From contig JAFUTH010000006.1 of NCBI GenBank assembly GCA_017484285.1, positions 1 to 64,000 of the forward strand: DNA of 64,000 bases, read 5' to 3'. Positions within the stretch are counted from its first letter, which is position 1. Each line of letters begins with the position of its first letter. The translations under genes were made by a program, and so were the position numbers. The notes below the pieces were generated by a model. That model did no database searches, had not been told where the DNA came from, and saw only the letters and a program-made list of their open reading frames with translations. Below, piece after piece: positions 52,856 to 62,866 of this stretch. Source of the stretch: Treponema sp. GTDB lineage: Bacteria > Spirochaetota > Spirochaetia > Treponematales > Treponemataceae.

Positions 52856-54046
52856 ATGGATTTACCAGTTTTATTTTCATTCGGAGTCGTTTTCTCAGTG
52901 ATTATTTCCTGCGTTGCAAAACCCATAGTTATTATTCCTAAAACGGGAAATTGGGAATTATCGGGAAAACTGTATTCGATAAACGCAAATACACGATATG
53001 TCCCCGTTGTATTATTTATTTCCGTTCTTTTTGTCTGTTTTGCCGCTTTTCAGGATATTTATGCTGGCATATATGACCAAGGGAACTACAAATCTTTTTT
53101 TGACGATGCCGCAAACTATTCGTCTTTAAACTCGTACCTAGAAGCGTATGAGCAAGAGTATCTTTATATGACGGTGAATTGGCTGCTCCGTCAGGTCACA
53201 GATTCGTACAATGTGGTTTTGATTTTGTTCTTTTCATTTATGTATTATGCGTTGGTGCGATTTTTTTATACAACACATCAGGAACCATCATTTATTTTGT
53301 TTTTGGCAGTTTTTTGCTTGGTATTCGCCTTTGTAGTCCAATCATATTGTATTATGCGGACGGGAATTTCTGTTTCAGCAGGGCTATTGGTTTTCAGCGA
53401 ACTTCAACAGCCGTCAAAATCAAAAATGGCAAATGTTTGCAAAAACTTAAAGATTCTTGTATGGACTTTTATTTCAGTGGGGGTTCACACGCTCGGATTG
53501 TTTATCTTACCAATATTAGTAATGTATTTCATTTATAAAAGAGCGTCTTTCAGAACTTTCTTGTTTTGGTTCGCGCTCTTTTTTATTTTGGGATATGCCG
53601 GTCAGCTCATACTTGTTAATTTCCTTTCATTTTATAAAAGATTTTTGCTTTATGCCGGATTGGAGGCAAACCCCGCCTATAAAACCTATTTCACAAATCT
53701 TTGTATTCTTTTTGCAATTATTTACCGACGCAAACGGTTCTTTTCCAACAAAAACATTGCTCTTCATTTTGTTATTTTTATGTGCACTTTTTATATTTAT
53801 GATTTTGAACTTCTGATGACTTCGATAATGTTCAGAATGATTTATTTTACCCGACTGTCAACGGCGATTGTCATAGCGGAACTGTGGAAAACATATACGC
53901 CAAAAAAGAACGAAATAATGATTCCGTTATTCGTGCGACTGTTTTTAGTCATATATGTCACTTTCAATTTCTATGGTTTTGTAGTTGCTATGCCACGATA
54001 TGGCTTGGACTATTATAAAATCGGAGGATTTTACAATTTCTTTTAA
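52856..54046 (+). CDS. EpsG-family polysaccharide polymerase-like membrane protein
   Basis: 396 residues from ATG 52856 (AGAGGA ribosome site). About ten membrane helices. FQDIYAGIYDQGNYKSFFDD in an exported loop, then EYLYMTVNWLLRQVTDSYNV, agrees with the EpsG family, in which a Glu/Tyr-rich loop and Arg residues are conserved (CIMRTGISVSAGLLVF). It would polymerise the repeat units after flipping. An O-antigen-polymerase-like function is inferred from family and context. Confidence 0.8.
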   Translation: MDLPVLFSFGVVFSVIISCVAKPIVIIPKTGNWELSGKLYSINANTRYVPVVLFISVLFVCFAAFQDIYAGIYDQGNYKSFFDDAANYSSLNSYLEAYEQEYLYMTVNWLLRQVTDSYNVVLILFFSFMYYALVRFFYTTHQEPSFILFLAVFCLVFAFVVQSYCIMRTGISVSAGLLVFSELQQPSKSKMANVCKNLKILVWTFISVGVHTLGLFILPILVMYFIYKRASFRTFLFWFALFFILGYAGQLILVNFLSFYKRFLLYAGLEANPAYKTYFTNLCILFAIIYRRKRFFSNKNIALHFVIFMCTFYIYDFELLMTSIMFRMIYFTRLSTAIVIAELWKTYTPKKNEIMIPLFVRLFLVIYVTFNFYGFVVAMPRYGLDYYKIGGFYNFF

Positions 54047-54064
54047 ATATGGGGACTGTGTAGC

Positions 54065-55009
54065 ATGAATCAAAAAATTAGAAATTTTGTGTTGCGATGT
54101 TCGATTACGCGCGAATTATTTTTTATCATTTTCCGCAAAAAGGTGAATAAAAGGCGGGTTGATAGGAAGATTCAAAAATTGCGAACAATTCCCGCGCGAG
54201 AAAAAGTGGATGTCATTGTTTCGCTCACCTCGTATGGCGCACGATTGAATGAATTGCAATACACGCTCTATTCGCTCGTTGCACAGACGGTGCGACCAAA
54301 GAAAATTATTGTTAATCTCGCAGAAAAAGATTTTATCGCGTTGCCGCCCCTGCTAAAACGGTTTGAGCAATATGGTGTTGAGTATCGGCAGACGGAAGAT
54401 TTGAAATCATACAAAAAACTGATTCCTACATTACAGGCATATCCCGAAGAATGTATTGTTACGGCGGATGATGATTTGTTTTATCCGAAAGATTGGCTTG
54501 AAAAACTATGGAAAGCACATCTGGAAAATCCAGATATAATTGTCTGTCACCTTACTGCACAAATATCTTTTATAGATGACAAACTAAAGCCGTATTCAGA
54601 ATGGGCTTTTAATAAAAAGCAGACGAAACCATCGTTTAAAAATCTTATTCTGAGCGGTGGCGGTACACTTTTTCCGCCAAATTCTTTGTATGCCGATGCT
54701 CTAAAATCAGAACTTTTTATGATTTTGTCTCCATTTGCAGATGATATCTGGGATTATTTTATGGCAGTATTAAATGGCACAAAAGTTATGCAGATTTCAA
54801 AATCTTATACAAATGTAAAATATGTAAATCCGTATAGAGAATATGGATTAGAGAACGGCGAAACGCTTGCACAGGTTAATGTGAGACTTGAAAAGAATGA
54901 TGAACAGCTCAGAAACATTTTAAAACACTATGATATTAGTGAAACAAAATTCATAAGACTTTTAAATGCAGGGAGTGACAACATATGCGTGCAATCCTCC
55001 TTCAAATGA
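54065..55009 (+). CDS. GT-A type glycosyltransferase
   Basis: 314 residues. VDVIVSLTSYGARLNELQYT starts the nucleotide-binding fold; VAQTVRPKKIIVNLAEKDFI follows; ECIVTADDDLFYPKDWLEKL contains the DDD metal motif; and LSGGGTLFPPNSLY is a probable acceptor loop. It belongs to a GT-A group that includes capsule and LPS sugar transferases. Its end overlaps the acyltransferase gene. Confidence 0.82.
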   Translation: MNQKIRNFVLRCSITRELFFIIFRKKVNKRRVDRKIQKLRTIPAREKVDVIVSLTSYGARLNELQYTLYSLVAQTVRPKKIIVNLAEKDFIALPPLLKRFEQYGVEYRQTEDLKSYKKLIPTLQAYPEECIVTADDDLFYPKDWLEKLWKAHLENPDIIVCHLTAQISFIDDKLKPYSEWAFNKKQTKPSFKNLILSGGGTLFPPNSLYADALKSELFMILSPFADDIWDYFMAVLNGTKVMQISKSYTNVKYVNPYREYGLENGETLAQVNVRLEKNDEQLRNILKHYDISETKFIRLLNAGSDNICVQSSFK

Positions 55010-55524
55010 AATTTTTTCTTACCGCATTCTTGAATCTTACAAAAGAAATTTTTCCCTATCCGCTACGGAATCTTTGGCTTTTTCTGTTCGGCATTAAAGT
55101 GCCGCTTTCTTCTTCAATTCATCGTGGTTGCAAGTTTTTCCATATTGGAAAATTCAAGATGGGAAAACACTCTGTTGTGAATTTTGGCTGCTATCTTGAT
55201 AACCGCCGCGGAATTGAAATAGGCTCGAACACGGCAATTGCGCATAACACAAAAATCTACACGCTCGGACACAATATCCGTTCCCCGCAGCTTGAGACAA
55301 AAGGCGCGGCGGTCAAAATCGGCGACAACTGTTTTGTGTTCTCCAATGTGCTGATTATGCCGGGCGTTGTCATTGGAGACGGCGCGGTGATTCTTCCCGG
55401 TAGCGTTGTTACAAAATCGGTCGATCCGTTCACCATTGTGGGCGGAAATCCCGCAAAGTTTATTTCTGAGCGCAACAACACGATTGATTACTGCACGAAG
55501 TACAATTATTGGTTTGCGTTGTGA
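54985..55524 (+). CDS. Left-handed beta-helix (hexapeptide) acyltransferase
   Basis: 179 residues from ATG 54985 (GGGAG site nine bases before); ATG 55006, overlapping the upstream stop, is an alternative. Hexapeptide repeats: FKMGKHSVVNFGCYLDNRRG, IEIGSNTAIAHNTKIYTLGH, CFVFSNVLIMPGVVIGDGAV and ILPGSVVTKSVDPFTIVGGN, with the catalytic His in LGHNI. Such WbbJ/maltose-O-acetyltransferase-like enzymes O-acetylate sugars. Last gene of the cluster. Confidence 0.88.
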   Translation: MRAILLQMKFFLTAFLNLTKEIFPYPLRNLWLFLFGIKVPLSSSIHRGCKFFHIGKFKMGKHSVVNFGCYLDNRRGIEIGSNTAIAHNTKIYTLGHNIRSPQLETKGAAVKIGDNCFVFSNVLIMPGVVIGDGAVILPGSVVTKSVDPFTIVGGNPAKFISERNNTIDYCTKYNYWFAL

Positions 55525-55631
55525 GATTATTAGAGCCACATACCCCACAATTTTTACGATGACAACGGAATTTTCCATTGCAATTTGATTGATTTTTTGC
55601 TCGGTCGCGTAGAATTGTTTTAGATTCTTTG

Positions 55632-55702
55632 TAAATTGAAAACGGAAAATTGTGTGAAAAATGCGAGTACAGTTTTCAATTTTCAACTTTCCGTTTTCAA
55701 TT
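55632..55702. repeat. Dispersed AT-rich inverted repeat after the glycan cluster
   Basis: ATTGAAAACGGAAAATTGTG pairs with CAATTTTCAACTTTCCGTTT-TCAATT across a ~20-base spacer. It lies between convergent genes and may terminate both. The 107 bases before it (55525-55631) show nothing recognisable. Confidence 0.7.
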
Positions 55703-55712
55703 CGCTCGTTAC

Positions 55713-57506
55713 TTACGCTTTCGCGAGCAGAGCCTTGATGTCCGCTGTGATTGCGTCACAAACAGATGCAGATGCTTTTTTTGCTTCGGCAAGGCAGCCA
55801 TCGCATTTTGCGCCACCAACTTCAGTTCTGGCGTTGATGTAGAACTTGATTTTCGGCTCGGTTCCAGACGGACGGGCAGAAACGATTGTGCCTCCCTCAA
55901 GGACGAACTGGAGAACGTTTGATTTTGGAAGCTTGATTTCTGTTTTTGCGCCTGGATTTGCCGGGTCGTATGCAACCGCGTTTCCGATGTCTTTGATGCA
56001 CAGCACTTTCTTTCCGCCGAGTGTCTTTAAGCCTTCGGTGCGAAGCTTTGTCATGATGGCAGCCATCGTTTCTTTTCCGGCGCTTCCTGGGAAGTTTTGG
56101 CTGATTGCGCGGTCTTCAAAGAAGCCGAATTCTTTGTACATGTCGTCCAAGTGCTCAAGAATTGATTTTCCCTTTGAAGCCCAGTAGAGCGTCATTTCAG
56201 CACACATTGCCGCCGCCGATACGCCGTCCTTGTCCATCACTTCTTTTTCGACTTTGTAGCCGTAGCTCTCTTCAAGACCGTAGACATAAGTTTCTGTGTT
56301 TGATTTTTCAAATTCATCCTCAACGGCGGCAATCCACTTAAAGCCGGTCAAGCATTCGTGCATTTTTACGCCGTACTTTTTGCAGATGTAGTCTGTGAAC
56401 GGAGAGGTAACGATTGAGCGGATAGCCGCGCCGTTTGCAGGCAATTTTCCGAGTTCTTTTCGTGAAAGCAAGACATATTCGCAGAGCAACGCGCCCATCT
56501 GGTTTCCGCTCACCAAGACGAATTTTCCGTCTTTTCCGGGGAATGCAGTGCCAAAGCGGTCTGCGTCGGGGTCGGTCGCCATAACACAGTCGGCCTTTTC
56601 TTTTTCACCGAGCGCAACGGCGAGCTTCAATGCAGGTGCTTCCTCTGGATTCGGTTTTTCGACCGTGTGGAAAGTGCCGTCGGGTTCGCGCTGTTCTGGC
56701 ACGGTGATGACCTTAAGCCCCAAGTCGCCCAAGACCTTTTCGACATGCATTGCGCCCGTTCCGTGGAGCGGCGTGTAGACGATTTTGACCGAAGAAGCCT
56801 TTTCTTTGATAAGATCGGGGCGGAAGAGCTGCGCCTTACACATAGCCCAGAATTTTTCGTCGATTTCTTTGTCAATCAGAACGAGTTTTCCGCTCTTGAT
56901 TGCTTCTTCTTTGGAAATTGTTTTGACTTCTTTGACCGCGTTCACTTCTTTGATGATTCCGACATCATGCGGCTCGATGACCTGCGCACCGTTATCCCAA
57001 TATGCTTTGTAGCCGTTGTACTGAGGCGGGTTATGGCTCGCCGTTACGACAACGCCTGTCTGCGCCTTAAGCTCGCGGATTGCATAAGAAAGTTCTGGAG
57101 TTGGTCGGAGACCTGTGAAAAGGTACGCTTTGATTCCGTTTGCCGCCAAGATGAGAGCCGTTGCCTCAGCGAAGACATCTGAGTTTTTGCGGCTGTCATA
57201 CGCGACGACCGCGCTCAAAGTGCCGTCTTTTGCTTTTTGGGGGAATGCTTTCAACACATAGTTTGCCAAGCCCTGAGTAGCAAGGTTGATTTCAAGCGTG
57301 TTCATGCGGTTCGTTCCGCCGCCCATTACGCCACGCAAGCCGCCCGTACCGAATTCAAGAGTCTGATAGAATCGGTCTTCAAGCTCCGCAAGCGCGTCTT
57401 TGTCGTCGGCTTTTGCCACGAGGTCTTCAACTTCCTTTCGGAATCGCTCATCTTTTTCTTCGGCGATATATTTTTTCGCACGAGCCAAGATTTCGTCTTT
57501 TTCCAT
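55713..57506 (-). CDS. Phosphoglucomutase/phosphomannomutase family enzyme
   Basis: 597 residues, the long PGM2/PgcA type. The phosphoserine loop is VVTASHNPPQYNGYKAYW, the metal loop ATDPDADRFGTAF, the sugar-specificity loop YGLEESYGY, and the phosphate-binding loop ARPSGTEPKIKFY; all four are intact. It interconverts hexose 1- and 6-phosphates, and so connects glycolysis to sugar-nucleotide supply for the adjacent glycan cluster. GAGGAG ribosome site. A CACAGAG repeat separates it from another phosphohexomutase on the same strand. Confidence 0.92.
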   Translation of the reverse strand: MEKDEILARAKKYIAEEKDERFRKEVEDLVAKADDKDALAELEDRFYQTLEFGTGGLRGVMGGGTNRMNTLEINLATQGLANYVLKAFPQKAKDGTLSAVVAYDSRKNSDVFAEATALILAANGIKAYLFTGLRPTPELSYAIRELKAQTGVVVTASHNPPQYNGYKAYWDNGAQVIEPHDVGIIKEVNAVKEVKTISKEEAIKSGKLVLIDKEIDEKFWAMCKAQLFRPDLIKEKASSVKIVYTPLHGTGAMHVEKVLGDLGLKVITVPEQREPDGTFHTVEKPNPEEAPALKLAVALGEKEKADCVMATDPDADRFGTAFPGKDGKFVLVSGNQMGALLCEYVLLSRKELGKLPANGAAIRSIVTSPFTDYICKKYGVKMHECLTGFKWIAAVEDEFEKSNTETYVYGLEESYGYKVEKEVMDKDGVSAAAMCAEMTLYWASKGKSILEHLDDMYKEFGFFEDRAISQNFPGSAGKETMAAIMTKLRTEGLKTLGGKKVLCIKDIGNAVAYDPANPGAKTEIKLPKSNVLQFVLEGGTIVSARPSGTEPKIKFYINARTEVGGAKCDGCLAEAKKASASVCDAITADIKALLAKA

Positions 57507-57523
57507 GATTTTCTCCTCTTTGA

Positions 57524-57608
57524 ATTTCTCACAGAGCTAAAGAGTGCACAGAGAGATTTACGATTATAAAAGTTCTCTGTGTGCTCCGTGCCCTCTGTGA
57601 AGAATTTT
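57524..57608. repeat. CACAGAG-type dispersed hairpin, copy D
   Basis: GAATTTCTCACAGAGC and TGCACAGAGAG on the left pair with CTCTGTGTGC and CCCTCTGTGAAGAATTTT on the right, in the 100-base gap between two minus-strand mutase genes. Confidence 0.8.
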
Positions 57609-59415
57609 ATATTTTATCCGCCTTGAGAATCATCTGCCGCTCCCATTCGAGTAGTTTTTTCTCTTCGGCTTCATTAGTGCCTTTTACGTCGCACATGACG
57701 CGGAATACTGGCTCTGTGCCGCTTCCGCGCATCCAAATAAAGGCGCACGGTTTTTCATCTTCGCTGTAGAAAATGATTTTAAGCCCGCCTTTGCCATTTG
57801 ACGCGTAGTCTTCGAGATTGCGCGTTTCTTCGGTTGCGAGCGTGCCGACTGCCTCATAGGCGACGATGCCGTACTTTTGGAAGAGAATTTCTTTTTGCGC
57901 CTTCCATTGGTATTCAAAAATCTTTTGAAATTTTGCCTTGAGTACGGCATGGTCAGTCGTTTTGATTTTGAGCACGGCTCGCTCTTCGGCAACGCCCGTC
58001 GTGGTGTATGCGGGAAGCGTTGCGATGACATCGAGCAGCGTGAATTCATCATTATACTCGCGCCCGATTAAATCACACCAAATATGGAACAAGCCTTTGA
58101 CGCCTTTGCCATTCTCGTCGATACTGTCGCGGATTGCGAGCAATTTGATGAGCGCGAACAGCGTGTTGATAGGGTCGCGGACTGCCGCCGGGTGCGTGAT
58201 GTTGCCGCCGTTTGAGCCTTCGCCCAAAATGCGCACGAGATAGCCTTCCTCGCGTTTTTTGCGCGCAAGATTGACGACGTTTGCCTCTCCCACCTCAGCA
58301 CGGAACAGCTCTGCGCCGAACGCAGACGCGATTTCGTTTATGCGCATTGACGTGGGGCAGTTTGCAACAACCGCACGCTTTTTTGTGATGGATTCATCGC
58401 CACTTTCGATGGACTGAATGAAATTTCCGTAGGCAAGCTCAGAAAGCACGGAGAGCGCGAAGACTTCCTGTGCTTGAAGCACGTTTGCTTTTTGTTCTTT
58501 GTGATTCCAAAAAACGATGTTGCCGCGATCGCCGTCACAGTCGGGCATATAGCCGAGCGTGACTTCGGTGTGTCCTTCTTCTTGCAGACGCTCCATTTCG
58601 GCGGCGCACCAGATAAGATTTTCTGGCTCAGGGATGATTGCGTGCTCGATTTTTCCGGGCGTGTCGTTGATTGCGTAGTAATTGATGCCGCATTCCTTGA
58701 AGAATGATGAGTCGATTGAGAGCGTGCGTGCTGAGCCGTTCATGTCGCAGACGATGCCGAGCGGGTTTGAGAGCACGTTCTGCCGAATCTGCGCAAAAAG
58801 TCGGTTTTGGCGGGCGATGTTGTCCGTGCCCGAAATGACGTGCTTTGAGAACGCGCGGTACATGGTGGAAGCCTCGCGCATAACGGCGACGCTTTCGGTA
58901 AGCACCCAGTCGATGTCTTCATCGGGGCAATCAGCAATCAGTTTTTTGACGCGTTCGATGTCTGCCTCTGAATGGCAGCGCTCATTGAGCATTTTGACGA
59001 GTTTTGCGTTTTCTTCGCCGTTAAGCACGCCGCCGTCGTTCAAGCCGAATTTGATGCCGTTGTGCCCGATGGGGTTGTGGCTCGCAGAGATGTAAACGAA
59101 TGCGTCGACAGTGCGCGCATATGCCATGATTTCGGGGGCGGCGATAATGCCCGTGTAATTGACTGCGACGCGGCGCGACATGAGCACGCGAAGCATAGTG
59201 TATGCGAGAATTCTTCCGGTGGGGCGGCTGTCCATGCCGAGAATGACGGCAGGCGTTTTTTTTAGCTGGATAATGTAGTCCGCGAAAACATCAGCGGCGA
59301 TACCTGCGATGATTTTGTCATCTTCGGTAATATCCGGGGAATTATCTTTTTCGTCTCCCGAGGCGACAAAGACTTTGCGCCATCCAGAAGCCGACGTTAT
59401 CATATTGTGTTCCAT
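57607..59415 (-). CDS. Phosphohexomutase-family protein (phosphomannomutase-like)
   Basis: 602 residues from ATG 59415 (ATG 59403 is possible). Catalytic loops: YISASHNPIGHNGIKFGL with phosphoserine, GYMPDCDGDRGNIVFW with the DxDGD metal site, EGSNGGNITHPAAVRD and MRGSGTEPVFRVMCDV. It is longer than classical PMM (~460) and diverges from the enzyme at 55713, so the substrate may differ (mannose, glucosamine or another sugar phosphate). No clear ribosome site. Stop lies next to a dispersed repeat. Confidence 0.87.
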   Translation of the reverse strand: MEHNMITSASGWRKVFVASGDEKDNSPDITEDDKIIAGIAADVFADYIIQLKKTPAVILGMDSRPTGRILAYTMLRVLMSRRVAVNYTGIIAAPEIMAYARTVDAFVYISASHNPIGHNGIKFGLNDGGVLNGEENAKLVKMLNERCHSEADIERVKKLIADCPDEDIDWVLTESVAVMREASTMYRAFSKHVISGTDNIARQNRLFAQIRQNVLSNPLGIVCDMNGSARTLSIDSSFFKECGINYYAINDTPGKIEHAIIPEPENLIWCAAEMERLQEEGHTEVTLGYMPDCDGDRGNIVFWNHKEQKANVLQAQEVFALSVLSELAYGNFIQSIESGDESITKKRAVVANCPTSMRINEIASAFGAELFRAEVGEANVVNLARKKREEGYLVRILGEGSNGGNITHPAAVRDPINTLFALIKLLAIRDSIDENGKGVKGLFHIWCDLIGREYNDEFTLLDVIATLPAYTTTGVAEERAVLKIKTTDHAVLKAKFQKIFEYQWKAQKEILFQKYGIVAYEAVGTLATEETRNLEDYASNGKGGLKIIFYSEDEKPCAFIWMRGSGTEPVFRVMCDVKGTNEAEEKKLLEWERQMILKADKI

Positions 59416-59533
59416 AATTAAAACTATTTTAACACGGAATGTGCGTGGATTCAATGAAAAAAGGCGGGAAGACAACGCAAAATTTGCTGCGACGCAATTC
59501 GTCACCAAATACAAAATCAACTCTCCCTACACA

Positions 59534-59562
59534 TTGACAGCTAAAATCTACATTGATAAAAT
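59534..59562 (+). promoter_or_regulatory. Promoter of the PpiD-like gene
   Basis: TTGACA (59534-59539), 17 bases, TAAAAT (59557-59562), followed by AAGGAA and the ATG at 59601. Confidence 0.7.
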
Positions 59563-59600
59563 GATTGTCACTATTTTATTATAAAAATAAGGAATATTTT

Positions 59601-61085
59601 ATGAAAAACAAGATGTTGTGGATTGGCTCAGTCATAATCCTTATCCTTTCGGTTATCTGTTTCGTTGTGTTTGGTGTCGGCACAGAATTGATTCGTGTGG
59701 TCACCGGCGAAGGCAACGGAATCTCATTTGGAAAATACGACGGTAAAGAAATCGTACTCGCACCGGGAACTGATTTTGCAAATGCCGTGCAGAACTACAC
59801 CAACTACTATCAGAATCAAGGCGCAGAACTCGACCAGTCTGCCTATTTCTACATCTATAACTATGCGTTCAATGCCGCAGTTCAGTCAGCCGCATATAAA
59901 GACGCAGTAAAGAAATCAGGCTACAAGCCGAGCGGAAAAGCTATTTCACGCGTTATGCTCCCCTACTTCCTCAATTCAGACGGCAAATACGACCCAAAAT
60001 TGTACAATCAGGTCTCAAGTGCCGACAAAGAATCATTGAAGTCAGACATCTCAAAACAACTCACTTGGCAACGCTTCAACGACGACGCATTTGGCGCATC
60101 TGACAAACTCGGAACCTACACATTCTATGGTCTTAAATCAAGCAAAAATGAAAGCGCATTCCTCGCTTCCCTCAATGAAGAAAAACGCGCTTTTGACGCT
60201 GTTTCATTCGACAAAAACGACTATCCGGAATCAGAAATCAAAGCATACGGAACAGAAAACATTTCGCTCTTCGACACCTATGCGCTCTCAATGATTACTG
60301 TCAAAGAAGAAGCACAAGCAAAGAAAATTCTTTCTCAGCTCACAAACAACGAAATCACGTTTGAAGATGCTGTTTCTGAATATTCAGAAAAATACTACAC
60401 TGACGGCGACGGCAAAGTAAAAGAGAGCTTTGCATATCAGGTAAAAGAAAACCTCGCTGACGAAGCCGATTTCGCAAAACTCGACGTACTTGTAGCTGAC
60501 GCGTTAAGCGAGGTCATCAAGACGAACACAGGCTATTCTATCTACAAGTGCACGGGCGCAAAAACAAGCGCGAACATCGAAGATACAGCAACATTCGACG
60601 CAGTAAAGAATTACATCACCACAAACAAGCAGAGCATGATTGAAGATTATTTCATGGAAAAGGCGAAGGCATTCATCGCAAGCGCAAAACTTGACGGATT
60701 CTCAAAAGCTGCCGCAAACGCAGGTGTCGAGAAAATCTCTATTCCAGCGTTCCCGCTCAACTACGGCGATGTTTCAATTGCTGACAAAATCGACGCATCA
60801 AATGCAAAAGCATTCGCAAACGCAAGTACAAATGAGTCGTTCCTCGAAAAAGCGTTCTCAATGCAGGTAAATGACATTTCTGACCCGGTTGTTCTTGGGA
60901 ACTACATTTCTGTCTTCCAGCTCACTGACATTCAGAAAGTTCCTGCCGAAGGAGATAAAACTGAATCAATCGCAACAGAAGTTGCAAGCTACGATCAGTC
61001 AGAAGCACAGACCGCATTGCTCACAAACAAAAAAGTTGAGAATAATGTCGCTGACGTGTACTTCAACAAAATCATGGCGCGCTAA
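59601..61085 (+). CDS. PpiD/SurA-like periplasmic foldase
   Basis: 494 residues from ATG 59601. One N-terminal membrane helix (MLWIGSVIILILSVICFVVF) anchors it, and then comes a SurA_N-like helical domain with FAFNAAVQ-type helices (YYQNQGAELDQSAYFYIYNY, AAVQSAAYKDAVKKSGYKPS). Residues ~220-310 resemble a PpiC parvulin domain (SMITVKEEAQAKKILSQLTN, TFEDAVSEYSEKY) but with weak active-site conservation. It would assist folding of exported proteins. A strong promoter precedes it; the MptE-like gene follows by 11 bases. Confidence 0.78.
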   Translation: MKNKMLWIGSVIILILSVICFVVFGVGTELIRVVTGEGNGISFGKYDGKEIVLAPGTDFANAVQNYTNYYQNQGAELDQSAYFYIYNYAFNAAVQSAAYKDAVKKSGYKPSGKAISRVMLPYFLNSDGKYDPKLYNQVSSADKESLKSDISKQLTWQRFNDDAFGASDKLGTYTFYGLKSSKNESAFLASLNEEKRAFDAVSFDKNDYPESEIKAYGTENISLFDTYALSMITVKEEAQAKKILSQLTNNEITFEDAVSEYSEKYYTDGDGKVKESFAYQVKENLADEADFAKLDVLVADALSEVIKTNTGYSIYKCTGAKTSANIEDTATFDAVKNYITTNKQSMIEDYFMEKAKAFIASAKLDGFSKAAANAGVEKISIPAFPLNYGDVSIADKIDASNAKAFANASTNESFLEKAFSMQVNDISDPVVLGNYISVFQLTDIQKVPAEGDKTESIATEVASYDQSEAQTALLTNKKVENNVADVYFNKIMAR

Positions 61086-61096
61086 TTGGAGTTCTT

Positions 61097-62866
61097 TTGA
61101 CGCAACATACCCCGGAGCATGAACATGCTCCACAAGAGCCCTGTTTGGTTTCGACCGAGCGGGGCTTTTCTGTTTCTTACAAAAACCGCTTTCTCTACTC
61201 AAAATATGCGCCGGAGCGAGCCATTCTCGGGGCAATCGACGCGCTTACGATTCTTCCGCATACGCTGATTCTTGCCGCATCGCCCGTTTTATGGCTCGGT
61301 TTTTCTGCATTGCGCGCAAAACTTCCCGCAGACTGCTTTATACTGGGAATCGAGACTGACAAAACGCTCCACGATTTTGCAAAGAGAGAATTTGAAAAGC
61401 TGGAACGTGAAGAAAAAAACACAGCGGAATCGCAGAATGCCCTCAACTCGTGCGCCGCGCTCCTGCCGTTTGAGCACACCGACTATCTCGTAAACGTGCT
61501 GACGGGGGAACGTCTCGACGCACTCCCTGATTCTTCGGAAGTGATTCAGATTCCGCACATTTCGACATTCAGGCGGGCGATCCTCCTCGAGATGAGCGCA
61601 GGAACGCAATTTGATAAAGCGCACTATGCCTCACTCGCCTCGCTCGCAGAAAACGCAATCGCTTCGTTCTGGAAAAACCGCATTACCCTCACGAAACTCG
61701 GGCGACTCTACTCACGCAACCTCTTTCACAATCTCGCGCATATTCCATCTGCGCATGATTTTAAAACACTCGCGCACCGCGTTACTCAGCCGATTTTTGT
61801 ATTCGGTGCGGGCGAAAGCCTTGAGGAAAGCATCGCGCGCATTCCAAAATCGCAGCTCGAAAAATGCGTTATTGTGGCAGTGGATGCGTCTCTCCCCGTA
61901 TTGCAGGCGCACAACATCAAAGTCGATGCAGTGGTCGCCGTTGAAGGTCAGCTTGCCATAGAAAAGGCGTACATCGGCGGGGCAGCGCAAAACTCGCTTA
62001 TCGTCGCAGACATCACCTCACGCGCCGCCGTCACGCGCCATTCAAAAGACGTCACCTATATCGCATCAAAATACACAGATGCTCACTTCTTTAAAAATCT
62101 CGCACAGAACGCATTTTTTCCGCCCGTCGTTCCGCCACTCGGCTCTGTGGGACTTACGGCGGTGTACGCCGCCCTTCTTTTGCGCGCGAATGAGAACGTG
62201 CCCGTTTTTGTAAGCGGACTTGATTTTTCATTTTCGCTCGGACGCACGCACACAAAAAACGCCCCTGCGCACATCGCACGCCTTTGCACTTCGGACAAAC
62301 TCCACCCCGTTGAAAATTACGCTGCCGCATTCAGAACAGGCGCACGGCTTGTCAACGCAAAAAACGGCGTTCCCGTATACACTGACACGGCACTTGAAGC
62401 GTACGCAAGCAGTTTTAAAGATATGTTCAAAAGCACGCCGAATCTCTATGATGCAGGCGCACAGGGGCTTTTGTTGGGGCTTCAAGAAATTTCAGCCGAA
62501 AAAATCACGGCATATTTAGGAACGATTGCAGAAAAAGAATCCACGGATTTACACAGATTCGAGACGGAAACAGAAAATGAATCGCTTTGCACTTCTGCCA
62601 TTATTTCATTTCTCGAAGCCGAAGAAAAAGCCTTAAACCGCATAAAAGAGCTTTTGATGTTCGGAAAAGATGTCGCAAGCTGCTCGTGCTCGCTTGAAGA
62701 CGAGCTTCATGAACTCATCGCACCGCGGGAATACCTCTTTTTGCACTTCCCCGACGGCTATAAATGCGACACGAGCGATTTAAGCTTCTTAAAACGCGTT
62801 CGCGGGCAACTCGACTTCTTTTTGAAAGACATAAAACGCTCGCTCGCTATTCTTCCTTCTCTTTAA
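61097..62866 (+). CDS. MptE-like (DUF115) protein, motility-associated glycosyltransferase type
   Basis: 589 residues from a TTG with GGAG about 7 bases before it. N-terminal ~200 residues match the Maf N-terminal domain; the DUF115 domain follows at ~225-400 with PIFVFGAGESLEESIARIPK, VIVAVDASLPVLQAHNIKVD and PVFVSGLDFSFSLGRTHTKN. Proteins of this class glycosylate flagellins or other surface proteins with sugar acids. It could use the CMP-sugar made in the nearby cluster (inference). At ~62540 a 20-base arm of the CACAGATT repeat lies in frame. Its stop overlaps LepA's 3' end by 20 bases. Confidence 0.8.
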   Translation: MTQHTPEHEHAPQEPCLVSTERGFSVSYKNRFLYSKYAPERAILGAIDALTILPHTLILAASPVLWLGFSALRAKLPADCFILGIETDKTLHDFAKREFEKLEREEKNTAESQNALNSCAALLPFEHTDYLVNVLTGERLDALPDSSEVIQIPHISTFRRAILLEMSAGTQFDKAHYASLASLAENAIASFWKNRITLTKLGRLYSRNLFHNLAHIPSAHDFKTLAHRVTQPIFVFGAGESLEESIARIPKSQLEKCVIVAVDASLPVLQAHNIKVDAVVAVEGQLAIEKAYIGGAAQNSLIVADITSRAAVTRHSKDVTYIASKYTDAHFFKNLAQNAFFPPVVPPLGSVGLTAVYAALLLRANENVPVFVSGLDFSFSLGRTHTKNAPAHIARLCTSDKLHPVENYAAAFRTGARLVNAKNGVPVYTDTALEAYASSFKDMFKSTPNLYDAGAQGLLLGLQEISAEKITAYLGTIAEKESTDLHRFETETENESLCTSAIISFLEAEEKALNRIKELLMFGKDVASCSCSLEDELHELIAPREYLFLHFPDGYKCDTSDLSFLKRVRGQLDFFLKDIKRSLAILPSL

